Source: Hyphomicrobiales bacterium (GTDB taxonomy: Bacteria; Pseudomonadota; Alphaproteobacteria; Rhizobiales; Rhizobiaceae). Taken from it: a stretch of 64,000 bases of DNA. Under the pieces are notes generated by a model. That model was not told where the DNA came from. It saw only the letters and a program-made list of their open reading frames with translations, and did no database searches. Made by a program: the position numbers and the translations under genes. Location of the stretch: positions 62,001-126,000 of the forward strand of contig UCEZ01000019.1 in assembly GCA_900471525.1 (NCBI GenBank), written 5' to 3'. Below are positions 1-8,647 of the stretch, piece by piece (positions within the stretch are counted from its first letter, which is position 1; each line of letters starts with the position of its first letter).

Positions 1-219
1 TCGGCCAGGCCCGGCGACATGAAAGTGCCGCCGGCGTTTTACCAAAAGCGAATGTGAAAACGAAGATCGTCGCAAACGGCATAGCCGCTTGTGCGGAAAG
101 CTGCCACATTCTCGAAATGCCGGGGTCCGGAGAGACCACCCAAGTCCGCGCACGAGGCCGCAACAGGCCAGGTGACGTGGCCGGCCATATATAAAACTTC
201 CGGCTAAAAGGGGAACGAC
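1..219. other. Upstream region of the betaine importer genes, no gene called
   Basis: No convincing coding region was found. One forward frame runs a short way to a stop near position 57 and could be the tail of a gene outside the window, for example the periplasmic binding protein expected with this importer, but nothing in it is recognisable. An AT-rich patch (catatataaaac, about 186-197) and a GGGGAA ribosome binding site lie just before the ATG at 220, so at least the leader of the permease gene is here. Confidence 0.4.
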
Positions 220-1128
220 ATGGCAATATGCAGTTACTTGCCAGATCTGCTTTGTAAATTTCCAGCGATCGACGAAACGACAATCCGCATGGCCCGCAAG
301 AGCGTGGACGATGGCTTCAAAGGTCTCGTCCGCAGCTACGTCAACGCCATCGATGCACTCGTCCAGCCGCTTCAATGGTTCTTGAACTACCTCGAAAAAC
401 TCTTCGTCAGCTCTCCGTGGATCATCATTCTCGCCGTAATGGTGGCGATCGTCTATTACGGCAGCCGCGATATCCGCATCACAATCGGCACCGTCATTTC
501 GATGCTCCTGATCGGCTTTGTCGGGCTGTGGAACGACACCATGGTGACGCTCGCCATGGTCACGGTCTGTACGCTGATCGCCATTGTGGTCGGCATTCCG
601 ATCGGCATCATCATGGCCCGCTCCGAACGGGCGCAATCGATCATCAATCCGATCCTTGATGTCATGCAGACGATGCCGAGCTTCGTCTACCTGATCCCGG
701 TCGTCATGATCTTCGGCATCGGCAAGGTTCCGGGCCTGATCGCCGTAGTGATCTATGCCGTCCCGCCGATGATCCGCTTGACCAATCTCGGGATCAGGCT
801 CGTCGACAAGGAGGTTCTGGAAGCTGCCGATGCCTTCGGCTCCTCGCCCTGGCAGCGGCTGAAGAACGTCCAGATGCCGCTCGCGCTGCCGACCATCATG
901 GCCGGGATCAACCAGACGATCATGATGTCATTGGCCATGGTCGTGGTCGCGTCAATGGTCGGCGTCGGCGGTCTCGGCCGCAACGTGCTGCAGGCGATCA
1001 ACAACCAGTTCTTCACCGTCGGCTTCTTCAATGGTTTCGCGCTCGTTGCGATCGCCATCATTTTTGACCGGACCAGCCAGGCCTACGGCAAACGCCTGCA
1101 GAAGCATTCGGAGGTGATCCATGGCTAG
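220..1128 (+). CDS. proW: Glycine betaine/proline-type ABC transporter permease
   Basis: This is the inner-membrane permease of a quaternary-amine ABC importer of the ProW/ChoW/HutW group. The 302 residues hold an N-terminal soluble stretch of about 65 residues, then about six hydrophobic segments, with the permease coupling loop EAADAFGSSPWQRLKNVQMP around residues 200-220. The ATG follows a GGGGAA ribosome binding site. The end overlaps the ATPase gene by 8 bases, so the two are translationally coupled. A binding-protein gene is not in the window and probably lies just upstream. Substrate is not readable from the permease; glycine betaine is inferred from the betaine catabolic genes around it, while choline, proline betaine or histidine are alternatives known for relatives. 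Confidence 0.88.
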   Translation: MAICSYLPDLLCKFPAIDETTIRMARKSVDDGFKGLVRSYVNAIDALVQPLQWFLNYLEKLFVSSPWIIILAVMVAIVYYGSRDIRITIGTVISMLLIGFVGLWNDTMVTLAMVTVCTLIAIVVGIPIGIIMARSERAQSIINPILDVMQTMPSFVYLIPVVMIFGIGKVPGLIAVVIYAVPPMIRLTNLGIRLVDKEVLEAADAFGSSPWQRLKNVQMPLALPTIMAGINQTIMMSLAMVVVASMVGVGGLGRNVLQAINNQFFTVGFFNGFALVAIAIIFDRTSQAYGKRLQKHSEVIHG

Positions 1129-2173
1129 TCACGCAATCGAGGTCAAGAACCTCTACAAAATCTTCGGGCCGCGCGGCCGCGACTTCGTCGATCAGGTCAA
1201 GGCCGGCCTCGGCAAGACCGAACTCAACGAAAAGCACGGTCACGTGCTCGGCTTGCAGGACATCAACATCTCCATGCCCGCCGGCGGCGTCATGGTGGTC
1301 ATGGGCCTGTCCGGCTCGGGCAAGTCGACGCTGATCCGTCACATCAACCGGCTGATCGATCCGACGGCGGGCGAAGTGCTCTATGATGGCGTCGACGTCT
1401 GCAAGATGAACGAAAACGATCTTCGCGAATTCCGCCGCCACAAGACTGCGATGGTGTTCCAGAAGTTCGCTCTCCTGCCTCATCGCACTATCATCGAAAA
1501 CACCGTCTATGGCCTGGAAATCCAGGGCGTGCCGATGGACGAGAGCCGCAAGCGGGCACAGGGCTGGATCGAACGCGTTGGTCTCAAAGGTTTTGAGAAC
1601 CACTACCCAAACCAGCTTTCAGGCGGCATGCAGCAGCGCGTCGGCCTTGCACGGGCACTGACCAACGACGCCGACATCCTGCTGATGGACGAAGCCTATT
1701 CCGCTCTCGATCCACTGATCCGCGTCGATATGCAGACCGTCCTGCTCGATTTGCAGAAGGAGCTGAAGAAGACGGTGGTGTTCATCACCCACGATCTCGA
1801 CGAGGCTCTCCGGCTTGGCGACAAGATCGCCATCCTGCGCGATGGCAAGGTGATCCAGCAGGGCACCGGCCAGGAAATCGTCCTGAAGCCGGCCGACGAA
1901 TACATCACCGCCTTCGTCAAGGAAGTGAACCGCGGCCGCGTGATCAATGTCGAAACGATCATGAAGCCGCTATCGGGCAATCCGGAAGGCGTGGCCGTCG
2001 TCGTCGGAACCGTGCTTGAAAGTGCAGCCCGGATGATGACGTTGGCCAACCATAACGTCGCCCACGTCGTTGATGCCAATGGCAGGGCGGTCGGATCGAT
2101 CGATCTCGGCACGATCATCTCTGCGATGGTCACGCCAATCAGCCATGAAAAGATACAGCAAGCCGCGGAGTGA
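1121..2173 (+). CDS. proV: Glycine betaine/proline-type ABC transporter ATP-binding protein
   Basis: Cytoplasmic ATPase that powers the permease encoded just before it. Walker A GLSGSGKST is at residues 62-70, the signature LSGGM at 166-170 and Walker B ILLMDE at 186-191. The N-terminal extension of about 45 residues before the ABC core is typical of the ProV/OpuA branch. Residues about 265-340 look like a shortened CBS-type regulatory region; at 350 residues it is shorter than enterobacterial ProV, which carries two full CBS domains. A hairpin with a T run directly follows, so the importer operon ends here. Substrate is inferred from context only. Confidence 0.9.
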   Translation: MASHAIEVKNLYKIFGPRGRDFVDQVKAGLGKTELNEKHGHVLGLQDINISMPAGGVMVVMGLSGSGKSTLIRHINRLIDPTAGEVLYDGVDVCKMNENDLREFRRHKTAMVFQKFALLPHRTIIENTVYGLEIQGVPMDESRKRAQGWIERVGLKGFENHYPNQLSGGMQQRVGLARALTNDADILLMDEAYSALDPLIRVDMQTVLLDLQKELKKTVVFITHDLDEALRLGDKIAILRDGKVIQQGTGQEIVLKPADEYITAFVKEVNRGRVINVETIMKPLSGNPEGVAVVVGTVLESAARMMTLANHNVAHVVDANGRAVGSIDLGTIISAMVTPISHEKIQQAAE

Positions 2174-2194
2174 TCTGAAGCCAGCAGCAATCAA

Positions 2195-2221
2195 AAGCGC
2201 CTGGAAACGGGCGCTTTTTTT
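2195..2221 (+). terminator. Intrinsic terminator after proV
   Basis: AGCGCC and GGCGCT arms around a short loop are followed by seven T residues, 20 bases after the proV stop. This is a textbook rho-independent terminator closing the importer operon. Confidence 0.85.
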
Positions 2222-2326
2222 GTGGCATCCAGCCGTCCGTTCACCTCGGATTAACCATGATCCTTCACGGTAACGGTGGCGCCTCACCCATAGCACCGCT
2301 GCGCTTTCCTCAATTCGGCCGGCCAG

Positions 2327-3676
2327 ATGCAGGACCATGCCTCGACAGCTTCGCGGGACTTTCACCGTATCGCCATCCCTCCACTCGGGGGGCAACGCCT
2401 TTTGGCGGCCCGGATCATGCCGGTGCTTGCCTCGTTTCTCTCAGGCGCCGGCCTGTTTCTGATTGTCTTCACCCTCATCCCGTTTCAGGGCGCCTATGAA
2501 CTCGATCCGAACGCGTCCAATGATGGCAACATCATCAATCAGCTCGGTTATCTGGGTCTCGGCGCCATCTATCTGTTCGCCATGCTTCTCGTGGTCGATA
2601 CTCGTGTGCTGAAGCGGATCGTGTCGCCGACATGGGCCATTGTCTTCGCCATCGCCTTCTTTTCCTGCCTGCAGTCCTACGATCCGACAGCGTCCGCCCG
2701 TGGCCTGATGCTCAGCCTGGTGGCGATGATCCTCGTCGCAGGCGTACTGGTCCTGCCGCGCACCGAGAAGGACTTCGTCAATGCCGGCGCCAATGCCATC
2801 CTGCTGCTGGTCCTCGTCGACTATGCAGCGCTGGTCCTCGCACCGAATATCGCCATCCACACGGCCACCGGTTCGGAGCCCTGGCATGCCGGTTTCTGGA
2901 AAGGTCACCTGATCCACAAAAACGTCACGGCACCGGTGTTTTCCATCGTCTGCATGTTCGGCATTTACTGCCTGCGGGCGGGCGCGACCGTCCGCGGCTT
3001 GTTGATTGCGGTTCTCGCCGCCAATTTCGTGCTCCACACCGGATCGAAGACAACGATCGGCTTTCTGCCGCTGGCGATCATGCTGGTGCTCGGCGGTCGC
3101 GCCATCGGCAAACCGGGCCTAATGGTGCTTGCCCATTTCCTTTTCGCCATCCTGATCTTCTGCCTGACACTCGGAACCATCTATTCCGACACGTTTCTCT
3201 CGATCACGAAAGCCTTGCTGGAGGATCCGACCTTCACCGGACGCGATGACATCTGGAAGTTCGCAAGCGCCAGCATTCCCGATCATCTCTGGCTCGGGCA
3301 TGGCTATGCAAGTTTCTGGCTGTCCCCGGTCATCCGTGGCCTGGAAGCCAACTTCGAAGCGAGCTGGGACGTGCGCGGCATCGTCTCGGGCCACAACAGC
3401 TATCTGGATGCCGTCCTCACCTTCGGCCTGCCGGGCGGCCTGACGATGATCCTGCTGCTCTTCGTCAAACCCTTCTACGACTACATGCGTGCCACGCGTC
3501 AGGCCGCAAGCCGCCATTTCGCCGATTTCTGCATCATGGTCATCATCTTTATGACCTATAACAGCATGATGGAAAGCTTCCTGCTCAACCGTGCCGATCC
3601 GATGTGGCTGCTGATGGCGCTGGCCGTCTTCGGGCTGGGGCTGACGGCGCGAATGGGCGTGCGCATGGCGCACTGA
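2327..3676 (+). CDS. O-antigen ligase / polysaccharide polymerase-type membrane protein
   Basis: A 449-residue polytopic inner-membrane protein with about ten to twelve hydrophobic segments. The long periplasmic loop near residues 290-370 carries the Wzy_C-like pattern with TGRDDIW and SGHNSYLDAVLTFGLPG, which marks the WaaL/Wzy/ExoQ superfamily that ligates or polymerises lipid-linked glycans. It stands alone between the importer operon and bmt, with no glycan gene cluster next to it, although a glycosyltransferase lies 1.2 kb further on in the opposite direction. The start is uncertain; an in-frame ATG further downstream (about 2417) would still keep the first membrane segment. Ligase and polymerase roles cannot be told apart from sequence. 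Confidence 0.85.
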   Translation: MQDHASTASRDFHRIAIPPLGGQRLLAARIMPVLASFLSGAGLFLIVFTLIPFQGAYELDPNASNDGNIINQLGYLGLGAIYLFAMLLVVDTRVLKRIVSPTWAIVFAIAFFSCLQSYDPTASARGLMLSLVAMILVAGVLVLPRTEKDFVNAGANAILLLVLVDYAALVLAPNIAIHTATGSEPWHAGFWKGHLIHKNVTAPVFSIVCMFGIYCLRAGATVRGLLIAVLAANFVLHTGSKTTIGFLPLAIMLVLGGRAIGKPGLMVLAHFLFAILIFCLTLGTIYSDTFLSITKALLEDPTFTGRDDIWKFASASIPDHLWLGHGYASFWLSPVIRGLEANFEASWDVRGIVSGHNSYLDAVLTFGLPGGLTMILLLFVKPFYDYMRATRQAASRHFADFCIMVIIFMTYNSMMESFLLNRADPMWLLMALAVFGLGLTARMGVRMAH

Positions 3677-3694
3677 TCAAAGCCGAGGGCATTG

Positions 3695-3724
3695 CAATCA
3701 TATAAAGATATCTTTATATGATTG
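3695..3724. promoter_or_regulatory. Perfect 30-bp palindrome upstream of bmt, probable SahR-type operator
   Basis: The half CAATCATATAAAGAT is followed immediately by its exact reverse complement, giving 15 + 15 paired bases centred between 3709 and 3710, 28 bases before the bmt ATG. The core ATATAAAGATATCTTTATAT resembles, as I recall it, the alphaproteobacterial operator of SahR, the ArsR-family repressor that senses S-adenosylhomocysteine and controls methionine-cycle genes. The position fits repression of bmt. The regulator gene is not in this window. Confidence 0.75.
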
Positions 3725-3752
3725 TGAAACTCGATGAGATCAGGAAACCATC

Positions 3753-4769
3753 ATGACCGTCCACGCCAATCCGCTTTCTACCCTGCTTGACGCCAAGGGC
3801 GTGCTTCTCGCCGATGGCGCGACCGGCACCTCGCTGTTTGCCATGGGTCTGGAAGCCGGGGAAGCGCCGGAGCTTTGGAATGAAGCGAAGCCTGAAAATA
3901 TCACCAAGCTGCATCAGGATTTCGTGGATGCCGGCGCCGACATCATCCTGACCAACTCGTTCGGCGGCACGCGCCATCGCCTCAAGCTGCATCAGGCACA
4001 GGACCGCGTCCACGACCTCAACAAGCGCGCCGCGGAAATCGCCCGCGCGGTCGCCGACAGGGCACCGCGCAAGGTGATCACGGCCGGCTCGGTCGGCCCC
4101 ACCGGCGAACTGCTGGTCCCGCTGGGCGCCATGACCTACGAGGATGCCGTCGCGGCATTCGTCGAGCAGATCGAGGGCCTGAAGGCCGGTGGCGCCGAAG
4201 TCGCCTGGATCGAGACGATGTCCTCGGCGGATGAAATCCGGGCTGCGGCGGAAGCAGCCGTCAAGGTCGGGCTTCCCTATGTCTATACCGGCTCGTTCGA
4301 CACGGCAGGCAAGACGATGATGGGCTTGCACCCGAAGGATATGTTCGCGGTTGCGCAGGACATTGGCGATGGTCCGGTCGCCACCGGCGCCAATTGCGGC
4401 GTCGGCGCGTCCGACATTCTCTCCTCGCTGCTCGACATGACGGACGCCAATCCGGCCGCGGCGATCATCGTCAAGGGCAATTGCGGCATCCCGGAATTTC
4501 GCGGCTCGGAGATCCATTATTCCGGTACGCCGCCGCTGATGGCCGACTACGCCCGCCTTGCCCGCGATGCCGGCGCAAAAATCATCGGCGGTTGCTGCGG
4601 TACGTCATGCGAACATCTGGCGGCCATGCGCGTAGCCCTCGACACCTATGTGCCGGGCGAACGGCCGACCGTTGAAACCATCGTCGAGCGCATCGGTCCG
4701 TTGCGCAACAAGACTGCCAGCGAGACACCTTCGGCACCGGCACGTGAGCGCGGCCGCCGCCGGGGCTGA
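3753..4769 (+). CDS. bmt: Betaine-homocysteine S-methyltransferase
   Basis: Zinc-dependent methyltransferase that moves a methyl group from glycine betaine to homocysteine, giving methionine and dimethylglycine. The 338 residues form a homocysteine S-methyltransferase barrel: DGATGT near the start, the zinc ligands Cys215 (GANCGVG) and Cys281-Cys282 (GGCCGTSC). It strongly resembles the rhizobial Bmt branch. A palindromic operator lies 28 bases upstream and a terminator follows, so it is a single-gene unit. The last 17 residues are a charged Arg-rich tail ending RERGRRRG, like tails on other methyl-transfer proteins in this window. Substrate specificity for betaine rather than another methyl donor is inferred from family and context. 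Confidence 0.88.
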   Translation: MTVHANPLSTLLDAKGVLLADGATGTSLFAMGLEAGEAPELWNEAKPENITKLHQDFVDAGADIILTNSFGGTRHRLKLHQAQDRVHDLNKRAAEIARAVADRAPRKVITAGSVGPTGELLVPLGAMTYEDAVAAFVEQIEGLKAGGAEVAWIETMSSADEIRAAAEAAVKVGLPYVYTGSFDTAGKTMMGLHPKDMFAVAQDIGDGPVATGANCGVGASDILSSLLDMTDANPAAAIIVKGNCGIPEFRGSEIHYSGTPPLMADYARLARDAGAKIIGGCCGTSCEHLAAMRVALDTYVPGERPTVETIVERIGPLRNKTASETPSAPARERGRRRG

Positions 4770-4790
4770 ACACCCAATCGAATGTGATCG

Positions 4791-4827
4791 AAGGGCTTGA
4801 AGATCGAGGGATTTTCAAGCCCTTTTT
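4791..4827 (+). terminator. Intrinsic terminator after bmt
   Basis: AAGGGCTTGAA and TTCAAGCCCTT form an 11-bp stem followed by a T run. It lies between bmt and the convergent glycosyltransferase gene and could serve bmt alone or both. Confidence 0.8.
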
Positions 4828-4830
4828 ACG

Positions 4831-5850
4831 TCAGGCGGCCTGTGCGCTCTGGAAAAAGCGGACGTAGCCATCTTTCAGGCCAGGCTTGACGCAATCGGCG
4901 AGAAGAACGGCCAGTTGGAAGATGGACTGGATATCCCGTTCCGCCTCGATGAGCTCGGCCAGATAACACACGACCTCATCATAGTCGCCCGGCCTTTCGC
5001 GAACATCGCGCAGAAATGCAGACATCGCGATGCTTCCGTTCGTCAACAGAACCTCGTTTCGATCGGCCGCTGCAAGCGACAGAGAGCTGCGAAGCGTGAA
5101 GATATGGACGTCGAGGAAATTCAGGAGAGATACGAATTTGTCGGCATCCGCCGGAAGCCCCGCCCTTTCATAAAGGCTCCGCTTCGATTGGAGGATCGCC
5201 TCCTCCTTGTCCCACCCGCCGAGATCATAGCGATAGATGAAGGACGGATCATGGATGACGCGGCCCGCGGCAAACAGGGACATGGACAGGCTCCAGTCGC
5301 AATAGCCGCCATTTGTCGGATGCGCCGTGACGAACAGCCTGAAGAGCGGGATGAAGGCCGCCGTCCGATAGATGCTGTAGTAGATGCTGTTGTTGCTCAT
5401 GACCTTTCGGGTGAACTCAAGCAGCCGCTCGGCCGGCGATGCCGCTTCGATCGCAAACGTTTCGGTGCGCAGGACACCCGCATCGGCGGTCCAGATTTGC
5501 GTTTGCGGACGCACCCCGACGACATCGGCAGGCAACCGGGCGAGATCGACCGGCACCTTGCCATCAACCCAATGAAGCTCGTCATCATCCCCCATTGGCA
5601 GAAGGAACGGTGTATCGACAAGCGAAAGGACCTCCATCCAATTGCCTGACGCGTCCTCGCTTGGCGAATAGTGATAGTGCAGATGGGGCGAGAGGTTTTG
5701 AAGTTGCGCGCGCTTTTCCGGGTCGCGGGAATTGTCGGAAACGATCAGCCTGGCGCCCGTCCTCTCGGCATAGGCAAGCGCGCTTTCGATCGCATTGCGC
5801 GACCGCGCCCACGGCCGGTTGCTGGGCATGCAGATCGAAAGCTGGGTCAT
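4831..5850 (-). CDS. Glycosyltransferase family 2-like protein
   Basis: Predicted 339-residue nucleotide-sugar-dependent glycosyltransferase of the GT-A fold. The N-terminus TQLSICMPSNRPW is the usual first strand of family 2 enzymes, followed by SDNSRD near residue 38 and GDDDE near residue 90, the place of the metal-binding DxD motif. The open frame extends 45 codons further upstream, but the family start is at the ATG at 5850 (an ATG nine bases before it is an alternative). No membrane segment is evident, so a cytoplasmic or membrane-associated role is likely. Acceptor and sugar are unknown; the gene is convergent with bmt and not in a glycan cluster. Confidence 0.75.
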   Translation of the reverse strand: MTQLSICMPSNRPWARSRNAIESALAYAERTGARLIVSDNSRDPEKRAQLQNLSPHLHYHYSPSEDASGNWMEVLSLVDTPFLLPMGDDDELHWVDGKVPVDLARLPADVVGVRPQTQIWTADAGVLRTETFAIEAASPAERLLEFTRKVMSNNSIYYSIYRTAAFIPLFRLFVTAHPTNGGYCDWSLSMSLFAAGRVIHDPSFIYRYDLGGWDKEEAILQSKRSLYERAGLPADADKFVSLLNFLDVHIFTLRSSLSLAAADRNEVLLTNGSIAMSAFLRDVRERPGDYDEVVCYLAELIEAERDIQSIFQLAVLLADCVKPGLKDGYVRFFQSAQAA

Positions 5851-6033
5851 CTCGGCCACCATCAGGAGCGCACAAACGTCAATCGCCGCAACTGCGGACA
5901 TTACAATGTCCATTAACCCATTGAAGGATGTGCCAGCCTTGCGTGCTGCTGCCCGCCGAATCCAGTTTTGCCCCAGCCTGGCCACTTAGTCTGCGGATAG
6001 AACGACAAATTGAGAAATGAAGAAAGACCACAC

Positions 6034-6381
6034 ATGAACGGTACGTCCGCCACGTTTCCCGATCGCGATTCGGTTGCCGGAAAGTTTGCAGCGCTCGGTG
6101 AAAGCGAGCAATCCTACCTGCTGCTGCTCATGGAAAATGCCGCGCAGGACGAAAACCTCATCGAGGGCCTCTACCGCCATCTCGACCTCGCGTCCGGGGC
6201 CAAGCTGCTGAATTCCCTCAAGCTTGAGAAACTCGGCGAATGGCTGGGCTCAAACGCCCCAGCCCGGCTGCAGATCCGCCTCATGGAGGCGGCAAAGTCC
6301 AGCCAGCACGCCGCTTATCAGGCATTCCGCACGGGGCTCGTCAGATCGGGCGGACTGGAAAAGGCCTATCCGAAGGCCTGA
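6034..6381 (+). CDS. Hypothetical protein
   Basis: A 115-residue protein with a mostly alpha-helical, Ala/Leu-rich composition and no signal peptide or membrane segment. The ATG at 6034 follows GAAGAAAG at ribosome-binding distance; an in-frame TTG at 6010 is less likely. I do not recognise the family. It is transcribed divergently from the glycosyltransferase and convergently with the vWA gene. Confidence 0.6.
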   Translation: MNGTSATFPDRDSVAGKFAALGESEQSYLLLLMENAAQDENLIEGLYRHLDLASGAKLLNSLKLEKLGEWLGSNAPARLQIRLMEAAKSSQHAAYQAFRTGLVRSGGLEKAYPKA

Positions 6382-6426
6382 GTTTGTAGCGACGCGCCTT
6401 GTATCGAGGGAGGCTGAACGACGAAC

Positions 6427-6448
6427 GCCCTCCATTTAACTGGAGGGC
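6427..6448. terminator. Hairpin between convergent genes
   Basis: GCCCTCCA and TGGAGGGC pair perfectly around a 6-base loop, 46 bases after one stop codon and 28 before the other. No clear T run follows on either strand, so it may be a weak bidirectional terminator or an mRNA 3' stabiliser. Confidence 0.55.
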
Positions 6449-6475
6449 ATTCTGGTCGGTGTTCCGAGCTCTCCG

Positions 6476-8647
6476 TTATTCTCCGCCAAGGCTCCTGGCG
6501 AGCCGAACCAGGTTGAGGAACTCCGCCCGGTAGCCATAGGCATCCTCACCCTTTGCACCGGATGCGAGATCGAGGATCGAGCCGTATTTATAAGCGGACA
6601 CGGCATCCGTTCCCCGCAACTTCTGACCGAAAGCCGCGACCGCGACGGAGAAGCGAACATCCTGCGCGGCCTGCTGCAGCGACGGCACAGCGTTGCCCTC
6701 CGTTACCGGCGTGGTGATCAGCTTGCTTGTATCGCTGTCCGGTTGCTTGTAGCGGATCTTCAGGAAAGCAAGCTCACCGGAAGGGGCCGGACCGTCCGAC
6801 AATTCAGCCGGCGCCGTGCCATAACGCAGATCATCATTGAGAACGGCCGGGCTTCCCTTCGGCGTGATCTCGTAGATCGCGGTCACCCGGTGGCCCGAGC
6901 CGATGTCGCCGGCATCCACCTTGTCATTGTTGAAATCCTCGCGCTTCAGGGCGCGGGTTTCGTAGCCGATCAGGCGATATTCGGCGATCTGCTGCGGATT
7001 GAATTCGACCTGGAACTTGACGTCCTTGGCGATCGGGAAAAGCGAGGATCCCGCCTCGTCCACCAACGACTTCTGCGCTTCGGCCAGCGTATCGATATAG
7101 ACGGCGGTGCCGTTGCCGTTCTGAGCCAGCGTCTGCATCAGCGCGTCGTTGTAATTGCCGCGGCCGAAGCCGAGGACGGAAAGGAAGATTCCGCTCTTGC
7201 GCTTGGCCTCGATCGTCGCCTTCAATTCCTCGTCGCTCGACGGACCAACGTTGAAATCACCGTCCGTCGCCAGCATGACCCGATTGACCCCGCCTTTGAC
7301 GAAAGCCTGCTGCGCCAAATTGTAGGCGGCCTCAAGCCCTTGCGCTCCCGCCGTCGAGCCGCCCGGCTGAAGCGTGTCGATCGCCGCAAGAATTTTCGCT
7401 TTCTCTTTGATCGCCGTCGGCTCCAGGACCGTACCGGCATTGCCGGCATAGGTGACGATCGAGACGGTGTCCTCGGGCTTCAGCTTCTCGACCAGAAGAC
7501 GGAAGGCGCTTTTCAGCAGCGGCAGCTTGTCCGGTTCGTCCATGGAGCCGGAGACATCGATCAGAAAGACGAGGTTGGCGCGTGGTGCCGTCACTGGGGC
7601 AAGGTCGAAGCCCTTGATTCCCACGTGCATCAGCCGCGTATTCGCATTCCACGGCGTCGGCAGGACCGTGACGGTCGCCTTGAATGGCTGGTCCTTGCTG
7701 TCCGGACCTGGCCAGTCATAGGGAAAATAGTTGATCATTTCCTCGACGCGCACGCTGTCGCGATCCGGCATCTGCCCGGCCATCAGCGACTTGCGCACGA
7801 AGGAATAGGATGCCGTGTCGACATCGGCCGAGAAAGTGGAAACTGGATCGGTGGCGACCGATTTGACCGGGTTGGTATCGGCAGCGGTGAAGCGGTCGCG
7901 GTTCTCTTCCTGCGGAATTATCCGGGTTTTCGGATCAAGTTGCATCATGACACGTCCGCCGACCGCCTGTTGCTCGGCTGCGGGCGCCGCAGCAATCACC
8001 CCTTGGGCTTGTGTTGCCATTTCTGCTTCGGTGTCTGCATCGGCCGGAGCACTTTGGTCGGCTTGTTCTACTGAGGAAACTGGGGCTGTTTTAGCGCTGC
8101 TTTTCGCTACGCCAAAGGCTCGACCAGCCCCACCTTGGGAATCCTGTTTTTTCAGAAGTTCGGCAACCTCATCGGCAGAAAAATCACTCGCCTGCGCATT
8201 CCGCTGCGGTTCGGGCTGTGCGTTCTGACCATCCTGCGCGGCAGCTTCCTTGCGCCGTTCTTGAAGCCCGCTCTTGCTTTTTAAATCTCCAGGAGCTTTG
8301 GCATCCCCTTTCTTGTCCGTTTTGTTTTCAGTCGCGACGACCGTCGGTCCGCCCGTATCGACCGGCAGCCTACCCCGCGTCAGCTCCAACGTGAGAAAAG
8401 CGGCGGCGGGCATGACCAAGAGCGTGGCGAGTGCCGAACCTGCGAGAAATTTCCTGTTCATGACGGGGCTCCATAGCCTGTTGATTATGGAGCTTTGACG
8501 CCGGGCACCGGCGGTTCCTTGGGGAGCCTCGGAATTATTTTCGGCGGCATCGAATTCCTGCATTGCAAGGGACAGCGCGCGGGCACGCGCTTCCTGCGAA
8601 GGCGCCGGCGGGGTTATCTGGCCAAGGTTTTTCAGTTCGTCATTCAT
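6476..8647 (-). CDS. Membrane-anchored von Willebrand factor A / DUF3520 protein (YfbK-like)
   Basis: A 723-residue protein. The first 65 residues are cytoplasm-like and resemble the start of an anti-sigma factor, one hydrophobic segment follows (about residues 66-90, FLAGSALATLLVMPAAAFL), then a long Ala/Gln-rich linker, a vWF-type N-terminal domain, a vWA domain with the metal-site motif DVSGS near residue 365, and a DUF3520 C-terminus. Its ATG overlaps the stop of the ECF sigma gene (TGATG), so the two are coupled. Relatives of YfbK are lipoproteins of unknown role; here a single-pass anchor replaces the lipobox. Control of the sigma factor by its N-terminus is an inference from architecture. 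Confidence 0.87.
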   Translation of the reverse strand: MNDELKNLGQITPPAPSQEARARALSLAMQEFDAAENNSEAPQGTAGARRQSSIINRLWSPVMNRKFLAGSALATLLVMPAAAFLTLELTRGRLPVDTGGPTVVATENKTDKKGDAKAPGDLKSKSGLQERRKEAAAQDGQNAQPEPQRNAQASDFSADEVAELLKKQDSQGGAGRAFGVAKSSAKTAPVSSVEQADQSAPADADTEAEMATQAQGVIAAAPAAEQQAVGGRVMMQLDPKTRIIPQEENRDRFTAADTNPVKSVATDPVSTFSADVDTASYSFVRKSLMAGQMPDRDSVRVEEMINYFPYDWPGPDSKDQPFKATVTVLPTPWNANTRLMHVGIKGFDLAPVTAPRANLVFLIDVSGSMDEPDKLPLLKSAFRLLVEKLKPEDTVSIVTYAGNAGTVLEPTAIKEKAKILAAIDTLQPGGSTAGAQGLEAAYNLAQQAFVKGGVNRVMLATDGDFNVGPSSDEELKATIEAKRKSGIFLSVLGFGRGNYNDALMQTLAQNGNGTAVYIDTLAEAQKSLVDEAGSSLFPIAKDVKFQVEFNPQQIAEYRLIGYETRALKREDFNNDKVDAGDIGSGHRVTAIYEITPKGSPAVLNDDLRYGTAPAELSDGPAPSGELAFLKIRYKQPDSDTSKLITTPVTEGNAVPSLQQAAQDVRFSVAVAAFGQKLRGTDAVSAYKYGSILDLASGAKGEDAYGYRAEFLNLVRLARSLGGE

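Noticed and set aside
1-219. Possible riboswitch or small RNA before the importer genes
   Set aside because: The GC-rich stretch around 118-175 can fold weakly, but I could not match it to any known motif.
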